In this document: piece by piece, positions 11,641 to 21,799 of the stretch
Layout of the letters: each line of letters starts with the position of its first letter
How positions within the stretch are numbered: the first letter of the stretch is position 1
Assembly: GCA_028564705.1 (NCBI GenBank)
Contig: JAPXFQ010001662.1
Span: 1,982,001 to 2,046,000, forward strand
Source of the DNA: Apricaphanius iberus
Taxonomy: Eukaryota > Chordata > Actinopteri > Cyprinodontiformes > Aphaniidae
Direction of reading: 5' to 3'
DNA length: 64,000 nucleotides
Position numbers and translations under genes: made by a program
Notes under the pieces: model-generated
Told to the model about the DNA's origin: nothing
Databases searched by the model: none
The model's input: the letters and a program-made list of their open reading frames with translations, nothing else

Positions 11641-12847
11641 GATTTTAGAATTGCATTTACAGTTTAAACCTCTTATGATTGAGCATTGGTTTTATTTTCA
11701 TATCAGATGGTGATTCCACTTGTTCTACTGTGTTTTGTTCATTAAAGTGGCTTCATTACTTGCATGTGTGTGCATGCTTTTGTTTCTCCCTGTATGTGAA
11801 CAAGCGTGTCGGGCCCAGGGGTAAAATGTTTTTCCCCAGTCACCCGCTGTGTATTTCTCTCCCCAAGATCTGAGCCCGTACCCCCGACTGAGAACATGAC
11901 TTTGTGTGTGCTGTGTGGACCCAGCATGTGGATGCTGCAGAAATCCTGAGAGGCACACCAAATGGGAGCTGTGAAACCCTTGTGTCTGAGGGAATCAAAG
12001 AGAGCAAAAAGAGTTGCAAAACGCCTGAGAAGCATAATTTTAGATATCTATGTAACTTTATTTCATATCAACATGTTAGCAGTTTAAGTTGAGTGTTTAG
12101 CTCAAAAGGCTGAAAAGGAAGAAGTTGTTGAGACTAGCTGTTAAAAAAAGGACTAAAAATTACTGGAAAGAGGAATATGAGATAACACATTTAGAGCTAA
12201 ATGAAAATAATTCTGTTTGCTAATTGGATTAATAAGACGCTAAATTGATGCTCTGTAGTATGGAATGTGTGCATTTGTGTGTGTCTCTGCAAGACACGCT
12301 GATGCAAAGAATGAGCAGCGAGATTTGAAGGAACAGGAAAAGAAAGAGAAAGCCTCAGGGGAAGAAGAGAAGAGACATCCCTCTTCTATCCTGGTCTGAA
12401 AGTAATTGGTCCAGGATTAGAAGAGATTATAAATAAAAAATAAAAAAAATAAGAAAATACATAATATACAAAGTCCACCACAGGTCCGGTTTCCATAGCA
12501 ATTTTGTGCTGTGTAACAGTGCAGAAGCTAGAGGGAGAGAAAATAAAACCAGTTGCTGCCATGATCAGAAGGTCAAAATAACAAAACAACTGTACACTCA
12601 GGGGGACGATGAAGCTCATTAGAGCCCGTAGGTATACATGCCCCTTATAACCACTACAAAAGCTCCCGAATTTCAATAAAACCCCTGAAGTTGTGCAAAG
12701 ATGTGTATCAGCAATTTTTTCTGACCTAGCTATGACTTTTTGCAATCATTTGAGATGTTTGGTTTGGACTCAGCAAGTCGCCTTTACCACCTCTAGATAC
12801 CTAAATACATAGAGTTGTTGCTATGTGATAAGCTGAGTTTATCAAGG
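11641..12847. other. No gene seen
   Basis: Non-coding. Open frames of up to 119 codons on either strand lack splice context or domain features. Confidence 0.5.
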
Positions 12848-13498
12848 TGTGACATCTGTCCATGTCTTTGTCTGTCCCTGAGTCCTTAATTGTCCCCAGC
12901 TTTTCTCAGTTTCCTTGATTGTCTCCCTGATTCCTTTCCCTGTGTGTTTAAGTCCCTTTGTGTTCTGTCACCTGTCGGATGGTCATCGTTCAGCTCAAGG
13001 CGACCGCCCAAACCATGGATGAGCGTCTTGGCTTTCCTGGTTCTGAGTCTCCTGACTTCAAGTCTTCCAAGTTTCTTCATGAGTGCCTCCAGATGGCGCC
13101 GCCTCAGTGATTTCTGACGCCTCCACTGCTGGTCCCCTAAGCCTGTCTTATGGGTTTTTGGCTGCATGGGTTTTTGTATTGCTGAAACATTTATTAGACT
13201 TTGTGTTTTGAACAGTTTTCTTTTCGTCATTGCTCTTTCTGGTTCGTCCCACAGTACCGGGCCCCCTCCGTCCGCCCTGATTTGGCTGGGTGGGGGTGGA
13301 ACAGCTGTCCCCATCTTTGCCCATGCACCCTTAACTGACTTAAGTGTTCTCTGTCTCTTGTCGGATCGTTGCTGTGTTTCTACAATGTACCCTGTTCTAC
13401 CCTCATCTCTACGTTGCCTGTTTTGGACATTATATATATTTTTTAAATGTTCAACTCTAATCACCTCTCTACACCTGGATCCTTTAACTTTAACATGA
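12848..13498. repeat. Repeat-like block, possible solo LTR
   Basis: A C/T-rich, more GC-rich segment beginning TGTGACATCTG and ending AACATGACA gives the TG...CA boundaries expected of an LTR, and its composition is unlike the flanks. The 192-codon - strand and 110-codon + strand frames overlap each other and are unstructured. No matching second LTR or target duplication was found, so the identity is tentative. Confidence 0.3.
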
Positions 13499-16400
13499 CA
13501 GAGTTGTGGTTTATGTTAAAAAATTGTTGAAAAAGATTCTTCCCTAATAGGTAGCCAAAGCAGAAGAAACTGTTGTTTCATCTATAGCAGTGTCAAATCT
13601 CTGACATATTTTAGTCATACATTTTTGAACTGAAAACTTTACAAATGCCTTGCAGCTTTCAGAAGACAATGCAATCCTAAAAAAAATCCAGTTTAACTGG
13701 TTTGAATTAATTACCAAAAACTGTCAACGGTGGGAAAAACATGAAACAAAAGCATCACACAAGATGGAAATTGAATAAAAATGTAAAGCCTTAATTGTTG
13801 CTGAGACATATTGTTTCAACATCTGCTGTTAATTGAAAATAAGTCTATTTTTATGAAAGCAACGGATGCTCTGATCATAGTTGCAGTTATGGTTAGCTTA
13901 AGGCTTCCCTTCCAGCTCAGGTTATACATTACAGCGCTTGTACAAAAGCTCTAACATTTCAGATGTTTTTTTTGGTTTTTATTACTTTTTCCCTTCAGTG
14001 TCATTCAGCTGCTTTATCTTTGAACTTTAATGCTTCAAGCTTTCCTTTCCATCAGTCCTCCAGATTGATCAAACTCTGATATCTCTGTTTTCCCCCCTGT
14101 TTCACATCTTGACAGAAAGCATTGATTTTTTTTGATAAGAGGATAAATCTTTTTTTTTTCCTTCCAAATCAAAGGGAATGTTTTGTTTTTAGGTTGAGAT
14201 CTAATTCTGTAATATTTTATGATGTTCAGTTCAGCTTCGAGCTTAATGGCTGTGACCACTAATAGGCCTTGTGAGCAATGCTTTAACGAGTGAATCCCCA
14301 TTTAAATAAAATTTACGCACCCACTCCAGAGGCCAATGTGAGGCATGCATCCATGTGGTCACTCTCAGCCCATTCAGATAATCATCACACAGTGTTTTAA
14401 CTCCACGCCAGTAAATGCAGCGAAGACTGAAGCAGCACTATCCCCGTTACTGTTGTATGGTTCTGAAATTAAAACTCTTTGACACCTTAGAAGGTTTTGT
14501 GCTTTCAAACAATTTGATTCATAATGGATCAACAATGATGGCATTTCAATGAAGGCCTCTTCTCTGAAGAAGGAAATAAACAATTGAAGAATCTGCTTTT
14601 AGCAGGCTCTTTTCTGAGTGGGGGGTGTTTTTAACCCATTTATTAAATCTCAAGGATGTGCATATTTTCTACAGAAAAAACTATTTCAAGACAATAAAAA
14701 TGCAGCTTACAGTGAACGTAATGGCTCTTTGGCAGTACCAAGGCACATGCAGCCTCTAAAGCATGGCATTTTTGTGATTTTATTAAAATAGTTAAATAAC
14801 TAATAATGCTGGGATCACGTACAGCACAGTGAGTATGAATATAGACACAGGTAGTGGCATGGAACAGAAGTCCTGGCATTGAATGGAAGGATCCAGCAAG
14901 AAGCCAAGAAAAATCTGGAACTGATAGTGAATATTGAAACATGGTAGTTTGGGGCAACAGAAACAAGATGAACTAATCAGCGGAAACATGTTACAGTTGT
15001 TAATCATCTTCTCATTCAAATCACATGTTCTGATCGTTTGGAACCAAAGACTTCTTTTGTTTGCATTAAAAGGGAAAATCTGATGAAATATGACTTAAGC
15101 ATTTGTTGTCTTGATCAAAATGATTTTTGAAGCCAACAACACATTACATAATTGCATTTATTTCTGCAAATTACACGCACAGCAGAACAGGAAGTGATGT
15201 AGATTGATCATTCCTAAGGTCCACGACTGAGAACAGACATTCACTTGGAACCACAGATGCAGTTTGGGTCTGCTATGATTTTTACATTACGATGATAAAT
15301 GAAACCATGAATATCAACTTTCTCTGTGACATAGAAGGGACTGCCATTTTCTGACTTGCTTGTTTTTGCCACGTAGTTACTTTCTGTGACTAATGCAGGC
15401 AGTTGTTGAATGCATATGCAACTGAGACTGACCAATGGTAGTTTAGAAAGACCAAGTGTGAAATCCTTCTTTCAATTTCTTATTTTTTCAATTCTAATGT
15501 ATTTCTGAAATGACCTTGATCTGAAAATGTTTGGACATTTATACACTAAAAAGTAGGTCAGGTGAGAGAAATCCAACCAGTTAAAATATGATCTATCCTT
15601 CCTAATAAGGGTTGGATAAATGTCTCACATTACTACTTGAATATAACCATGCCACACTAAAGAGAACTAATCAATAAAAGTCCAAAGGAATTACATATTT
15701 ATCCTCATGAAAGTTTCTATAAACGTCTGACCTGGGCTACTAGCTTTTTTTAACCATGTGACTAATGATACAAATTTCCTCATTTTATGATTGAAACCTA
15801 ATGGTTCCAAATCTTTTTTAAATATTGATTGCAAGAATGCGTCATAAGTAATAAGAATTCAATGGCATGCATGTTCATAAATGTGATCTTATTTGTCTGT
15901 AATTTTGTTCTTTTAAGCCTCTGTCGTTTGAAAAAACTCCCTGGTTATGATTGGCAAGTTAATTGCTTGTCTTTCCAAAATAATTATATTGCCTTAAGTG
16001 TAAAGAAATTAGGAAGATAAGGTCAGAAGACATAATGCCATTTTGGAACTTGAAAATTAGAAAGAAAAAGACAAAACAGAAAAAAAGAGAGAGAGCGGGG
16101 GAAATGGGATAAAATAAGGAAAGATAACAAGAAAGGGAGAAAGTTAATCATTGAACAGGGACATTGTTTACAGTGGCTGCAGCATACAGGGAATATCATC
16201 TAGTCTTGTAACCACAAAATATTGCAGTGCCTGAAGAATAGAGCTGTGTGCTGGGAAACTGTTATTGCTGCAAGATTTGCCCCAAAAGTTAGGCAGGCCT
16301 AATATCTCTGTCTATCAAAGGGCAGAAGGAGTCAGCAGATTTCAGCTTACAGAAAATGAATCAGTGTGAACTTCACCAGGTTTATAGCAGACGCCTTCAA

Positions 16401-16709
16401 GAGAAAGAAAGAGTAAAACAACAGACTGACAGTAAACTTTTAATGGAAAAAGATGCATGAACAGAGATTCAGCTTTATCTACACACTGTTATGGAACAAA
16501 TTAGATGTGCATCGTATTTGTCTTAGTTGTTCATAAATTATTAAAACTACTCAACTGTTTAAGTTGGGCTTTTGCATAGATCACCTTTCAAGCAGTGATA
16601 TATTTCAAAGAGCTTTGCAATACATAAACAGAATTCAAAAGAATGCAGACAATAAACCCAGTATAAGAGATTAAAAGCACAACATTGCTTCTAAAATCAA
16701 TTTGAAAAT
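13499..16709. other. No gene seen
   Basis: About 3.2 kb of AT-rich sequence. The best open frames (64-107 codons) have no flanking splice pairs or recognisable motifs. Confidence 0.5.
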
Positions 16710-16806
16710 ATGAATAAAACAAGCCTGTGAATATTCTCATTCATCCAGGTCATGGTTATCTCAAGGAAATTTCAATCGAATGCAACTGGACTTGGTAATT
16801 TGTCTT

Positions 16807-16850
16807 GGAAGACGTTTCACCTCTTATCCAAGGGGCTTCATCAGTTTCAT
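16807..16850 (-). ncRNA. Hammerhead ribozyme-like motif, opposite arm
   Basis: On the - strand, CTGATGA (16844-16838) and GAAACGTC (16818-16811) frame a stem II in which CCCCTT faces AAGAGG, one C-A mismatch compared with the other arm. An extra A lies before the core. It is probably a weaker, decayed copy. Confidence 0.45.
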
Positions 16851-16937
16851 GCTCGCCGCTGACCAGGCTGGGACTGGTCCTGACCAGTCTCAGCCGCTGA
16901 CCGCCACTGACCAGGCTGGGACTGGTCAGCAGCAAGC

Positions 16938-16980
16938 ATGAACTGATGAAGCCTCTTGGATAAGAGGTGAAACGTCTTCC
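16938..16980 (+). ncRNA. Hammerhead ribozyme-like motif
   Basis: CTGATGA at 16943-16949 is followed by a stem II of 6 perfect pairs (CCTCTT 16952-16957 with AAGAGG 16962-16967, loop GGAT). Then comes GAAA at 16969-16972 and CGTC at 16973-16976. Stem I can start with GAA (16940-16942) against TTC (16977-16979). Stem III is reduced to the self-complementary ACGT, as in minimal hammerheads thought to act as dimers. The predicted cleavage is after 16976. All core bases are seen; activity is inferred. Confidence 0.55.
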
Positions 16981-17040
16981 AAGACAAATTACCAAGTCCA
17001 GTTGCGTTTGATTGAAATTTCTTTGAGATGAATAAAACAA

Positions 17041-18179
17041 CAACACAAAACCAAGTAAAACAGAGCTGAAGAAATGTTTACCTAAAAGATATATGGGAGC
17101 AGAAAGGAACTATTAGCGCATGAGTGATTATTTAGTTAAACATATCCTCTGTAAAGAAAAGGAGAATGATAGATAAAACTGTAAAGATTTTTTTTTAATT
17201 ATCTGATTATCCATAAGTAGAGCTTGTTAACTAAAGACTGAAAAAAAGTTGCAGGAATACCACTTAAATCATTTCTCATTAACCTTTAGATGAAAATCCT
17301 AAATGGCTGCCAAACACCTAAAATGTGGCAATTGCTTTTCCGATAACTTGTCACAACAGCCAAACACAGCTACTTTTCTCTGTGTTTGATCCATAGAATG
17401 CAGTGACATTCATGCAATTTTAGTATTGATTGCCGAACCCAACATTTAGCTAATCCCATTGGTTTTCAAATTTAGCCCTGGAAAAAGATCAAACTGGGTG
17501 TCACAACATTTCAAAACCCCAAATTCGACCTCCAAGGTAAATGAAAGTTTAACGACCGTCAAACCTGTCGGCTGGGTTTGTCATATTATGTTCAATGCCT
17601 TGGCTGCCTTTCGGTAGCTGAAGGCGCTATAAAGGATAATAATGAGTTTCATGATTTGACGATTTCTCAAAAGAAAAAAGTTTTCCTAACAAACCAAGAA
17701 ACTACTTGGTTTCCGAAACATTGGAAATTGATCAGACTGATCAATCGCTTATAAAATTTAATGCAACATCATCAGTTTCAAAATAAAATGAGTTCTCGAA
17801 ATTGGCAATACTCAATGACACTGAATATTAATTTTACTGAAACTATGCTGTGTTTCTCTATTGACAATAAAAAACGCTCAGGGAGCAGATTTTATTATAA
17901 AATCTTCACCCTGTAAAATTCCTTAGAATCCCACGGCTGCCGGTACTTACACAAGGTTTATGTCAATAAACATTTCATCAGAATGCAGCCTTCCTTCATA
18001 TTTTATGAGTTTTATATTCCCCATTCACATAAAAACTTTCCTTCTCTATCGTGCTTCACAGACTAGCTCAAAATATAGATAATACAGTTTTATCCAGGTT
18101 TATCACATTGAGACCATTACCAGCCTTTAAAGAGTTATAAGCAGGTAAAAGAGAAGCTTTTCCCTTTCATATGCTGGTC
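17041..18179. other. No gene seen
   Basis: AT-rich non-coding sequence with no supported feature. Confidence 0.5.
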
Positions 18180-18465
18180 AGATTAACCCAGATGACTTAA
18201 AATTATCGTTATGAAACAAAATCCTCCAAGAAGGCAAAGATTTTCTCTCAGATATTCAAATAGCACATTCGGAGGCCAACCCTCCTTTCCTTTGCAGCTG
18301 TAAAAGGCTAATGACTGGCTATCGGGCGTCTCATTACTTCTTGTCTGAGGCTGAGCTGAAGGCCAGCATAATGACGCGACCCAAAGGGCCTTCATTTGTA
18401 GCTGCCGTCGACCCAGGGTTCTCTGAGTACCTCATCTTGCATCCGAGTTCGGCAGATAATTTATA
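18180..18465. other. Candidate conserved non-coding element
   Basis: A high-complexity, balanced-composition stretch, unlike the AT-rich and simple-repeat surroundings, with no coding frame of quality and no repeat structure. Such islands in fish intergenic DNA are often conserved enhancers. That is inference only, since no alignment can be done here. Confidence 0.25.
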
Positions 18466-18494
18466 ATGTCTTCTACTGTTTTTAAATAGATATT

Positions 18495-18684
18495 TGTCCT
18501 GCCGCTTTTGGATGCATCCATGCTCCAACACGCCTGATTCAAATGACTGTTTAAAGACTAGGCCTTAAGAAAACTTTAGTAAGCCACACCTTCAAGAAGT
18601 AATTTTGCATTTTCATTCAGGTGTATTGGAGCATAGATACGTACAAACGTTGGAGGACAGTGACATTCAAGGACTAGGGTTGAA
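18495..18684. mobile_element. hAT-like MITE fragment
   Basis: It contains the inverted pair GCTCCAACACGCCTGATTCA (about 18519) and TTCAGGTGTATTGGAGC (about 18617), then GGAGGACAGTGACATTCAAG and a terminus GACCCCTG near 18683. The same family recurs at 39188-39834 and 62343-62512. The left outer terminus is not clear. Confidence 0.5.
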
Positions 18685-18689
18685 GACCC

Positions 18690-18955
18690 CTGGTATAAAG
18701 TGCTTTCAATGGTATGTTGTTGTTGGTTTTTTTGCCAAATATGGTGATCAAATAGATCAAACGTCTCAAGTTTTTCCCCATCTGTCCAAATGATATTCCT
18801 CCAGAAATCTTGTGACCAAGTTTGCAAACGTAACTTGCATTGTGATATTTTTTGTGAAGCCTTCTCCTGTGAACTCTTTCAACAAAGCCGTACTCGTTCA
18901 ATCTAGTACTGCTAGTACTGTCATGATCATTCAACAACGGCCAGTCAAGCACTTT
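18690..18955 (-). pseudogene. Tc1-like transposase relic
   Basis: The - strand frame reads LNEYGFVERVHRRRLHKKYH, then DFWRNIIWTDGEKLETFDLF followed by HHIWQKNQQQHT. These match the helix-turn-helix end and the W-(S/T)-D-(E/G)-x-K catalytic segment of Tc1/mariner transposases. The aspartate of the second catalytic position is kept, but only about 90 residues remain, so this is an inactive fragment. It abuts a hAT-like MITE fragment on its 3' side. Confidence 0.6.
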
Positions 18956-19151
18956 AGGTTTTTGATATTTCCCCCAGCCTGGTATTGTTTCTTTCTCAGA
19001 GGGGCAAAATTAAAATCTATCAGACAGCCGTGTGCCAGATATAATCATATTTTACACAAAATACAAATTTTAATATTAATAAGTACTTTGATTTATAAAA
19101 CAGTTATTTAACCTTCTTTTCTGTGTAAATAACAACAAATAAAATATCAAA

Positions 19152-20065
19152 TTACGGTGATTACACACTGAACACGATACATGCGACCAAAGAGTCCGAT
19201 TTACATGTAAAGTCAACGGAGGAGCGCCAGTAAGCGCAACTTGGGATCCCGCGACACATCAGAAGCAGATTTGTGTCCCGAAAAAGCTTTTCTGCCTGAT
19301 TTACGACCAAGTATTGCGGCTGATGCGCCATAACAACCAATCAGATGAAGGGTGTCAGTGATGCTGGGACTGACTGAATGGAGTCACAGCGTCAGCAGGA
19401 CATGTAAAATGATAAACACCGTGGCTAATCACCCCAAACTACATTACACCAGCTGTTTTCTATACAGAGACAGAAAAAGAAAAAAAACATTATAAAGAGG
19501 TTAACCAATTTGACAGGAATGCTCTTAAGGGGTTTGTGGGTGCCTCTTAAAAGAGCCGTTGTGGCCGCAAAACAGCTTCCTCACCCGGACACCCAGACAC
19601 CCAGACCTGGTAATGTCTCCACCAAAGCACGTCCCGCGCCGCTCACATATTAACTTTTACTAACAGCAGACAGATGGACAGCTGCTCAGCTTGGTAGTTG
19701 GTGTGGCGGCGGGGCAAAGCTTGGACAAACTGGCCGAGGAGCCGTGGTGTTTACTGATCCTTCCGCCGCTGCTCGACTGGGTCTACCCCCGCAGCAGCAG
19801 TCCCGACATTTAACGTGGTCAGCTCATAGACCAGAGTCCACTGGGAGCTCCCAGAGGGTCGGGGGAAGGGAGGAGAAGGAGGGCAGCGGAGCAGTCCCGG
19901 CCAGGATACTTCCACATTTCCGGATCACGCGTGTCAAAATGGCATATTTTAAAGCACGACCAGTTTGCTTTGGACACGCTTCAAGGTGCGAATGTTATGG
20001 CGAGCAGCTGGGGGCGTGTCACGCTTTTTGTTCGCGTCCATCGCGTTCGGTGTGTAATTACCGTA
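19152..20065. mobile_element. DNA-transposon-like element with diverged 30-bp TIRs
   Basis: The left end TTACGGTGATTACACACTGA at 19152 has an imperfect inverted partner ending GTGTGTAATTACCGTAA at 20065. The inverted similarity extends about 30 bp inward (GAACACGATACATGCG against CGCGTCCATCGCGTTC). The interior has a CpG-richer stretch (about 19540-19920) and no transposase. No clear target duplication was found. A CpG island of a silent promoter is the alternative reading of the interior. Confidence 0.45.
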
Positions 20066-21795
20066 AAGTCATATAGCCAATTAGAACACATATCTAAACT
20101 TCAGTTTTTGATTTATTTAGTAATGACAAATTCTTCATCCCAGCATTTTTTTATTGTCTTTTGTCTGTGTGCCACTGACAATGCTTCTCCACGTTGATAA
20201 GCTAGCAGACAGCGTGGTGTTGACCTGGAAACTTGGTGGTAGATTGATCCAGTCCAGTGTAGCAGCAAAGTCGCATGGGACATTTTGTTAATTGAATAAA
20301 ATATGACAAGTTGTAGTCTAATAAAGTGTGCAAATGTAAGTTTATTCACAAATCTACTCTACAAACCTAAATGTCCCTTGTAGTTACTTGTATTTCAGGT
20401 ATAACTCTAATTTGTGATATGTCAAATGCAATTTAGGCACTATGAGTGAGGACTATTTGAGCCCATATATATTCACTGGGTTCATTTCTCAAAAGTGGTA
20501 GCAGCAGTGAAAGAATAGTAATGATACAAATTTAGTTTACTCTCAGATCAAATAAAATTTTTACATAACATCTAGGGCACCAAAACAAATAGCCTGGGGG
20601 GCCTACTAGGGCACACGGACCTCACTTTGGGCACCACTGGCAAAGGATTTATTTTTCAGGTTGTTTTGTCTTTTTCTTTCATTCTTCCACTGGCTTGAAT
20701 GTTGTCTTCTCGTACATAAAATGTATCACTATAAATGACCCATGTTAAATTAAATGGAAATTTAGCATTCGCTCCTCCCAGAATGATGGACACCAGCAGT
20801 TGTTTCTCTGAGGTCAGTTCTGATGTCTTTCCGCCCCACCATTGTGTTGATTCACTTCTGTGTGCTCCAGACCAGCAAACCAACAAAAGTATTGTTTTTA
20901 TGAAGGTGATCATACTTTCTGATGACCATATAAGTGTACTTGATCAGTGGAGTTTGGCTGCTACTTTGTCTCCCTAATCGCATAGAGGCAACAAGGCTGA
21001 CCTTCTTTTTGTTGTTTTTTGTCACAGCTTTTACAGTTTAACTTCATTTATCTTCATTTTTTTTATAATGCCAATATAAGGGACAGGGATCCCAAAACAT
21101 TTGGAAAATGTCCTTATTTTTAAACAGTCCTCTAAATTTGGAATTCTAACAAATTATTCCAAATTATAATCTTGATACGTTTGTTGCTTAAATTAGTTTC
21201 TTCAACACATTTTAAAGATTATAAGATTACTGAAGTAAAGTTGAATCAAAATTTTTGGTCAGATGTGTGTCTTTATTGATTCCTTTAGTCCTTTGTCTGA
21301 AGATTTTATCTTATTGTGTGGTTTTTAGAGAAATCCATTCTTTACAGTGTGCATGTAAATAACATTAGCTGCATTAGAACATCAGTTGCATTTTGAGATT
21401 TGTTAAGAGTATAAATGATCATTATAACTTTATTGCAACAGTCACCTTTTCTAAATTAGTGTTATTGAGCATGTATTTTCATATACCGCTCTTTCTCTTC
21501 TTTTTCTTTTTCTGTCCCTGTTATCTATCTGTTGTTTCATTGTTCCCCTCTCCTCTTCAGCCTGCCGCCACTTTTTTTGTCTTTCTCTCATTTCTCAGTC
21601 CGCTGATTTAAATATTGGAAAACCAAGCCTACCAGGCCATGACATGATTATTATTTTTAAGTCCTTCCTTCTCTCCTTCTCTCACTCCATCTTCTAGTCT
21701 GAATTTCTCATTACTATTCCTCTGCTTCCTCCATCTCTCCATTACTCCCTTTCACTCAGTCTTTTTTTTCCTTCTGCCGGTTTGAAGAATTTCAG
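20066..21795. other. No gene seen
   Basis: AT-rich. A segment ending TTTGGGCACCACTGGC near 20640 resembles a hAT-type terminus but has no partner. C/T-rich tracts lie at 21480-21780. Confidence 0.4.
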
Positions 21796-21799
21796 CACC

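Larger units (their letters stand above)
16723..17027. mobile_element. Palindromic retroelement with two hammerhead-like cores
   Basis: A perfect 13-bp direct repeat (ATGAATAAAACAA, 16710-16722 and 17028-17040) brackets 305 bp made of two inverted arms of about 95 bp around a GC-rich spacer. The spacer repeats ACCAGGCTGGGACTGGTC. Each arm holds a CTGATGA...GAAACGTC core in opposite orientation. The long, variable-length target duplication (13 bp here, 9 bp at the related copy at 25243-25360) points to target-primed retroposition. Hammerhead cores in LTR-like repeats are known from Penelope-like elements and retrozymes, so I infer a remnant of that kind. There is no reverse transcriptase or GIY-YIG domain nearby. 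Confidence 0.6.

Noticed and set aside
12886..13464. 192-codon - strand frame rich in Arg/Lys
   Set aside because: It overlaps a + strand frame in a C/T-rich repeat-like block, with no homology, splice sites or structured motif.
15241..15435. 64-codon - strand frame with fairly protein-like residues
   Set aside because: No splice partners, no recognised family and no supporting neighbours.
20656..20913. 85-codon - strand frame
   Set aside because: It lies beside transposon-like termini. No matching motif, so more likely repeat sequence than a gene.
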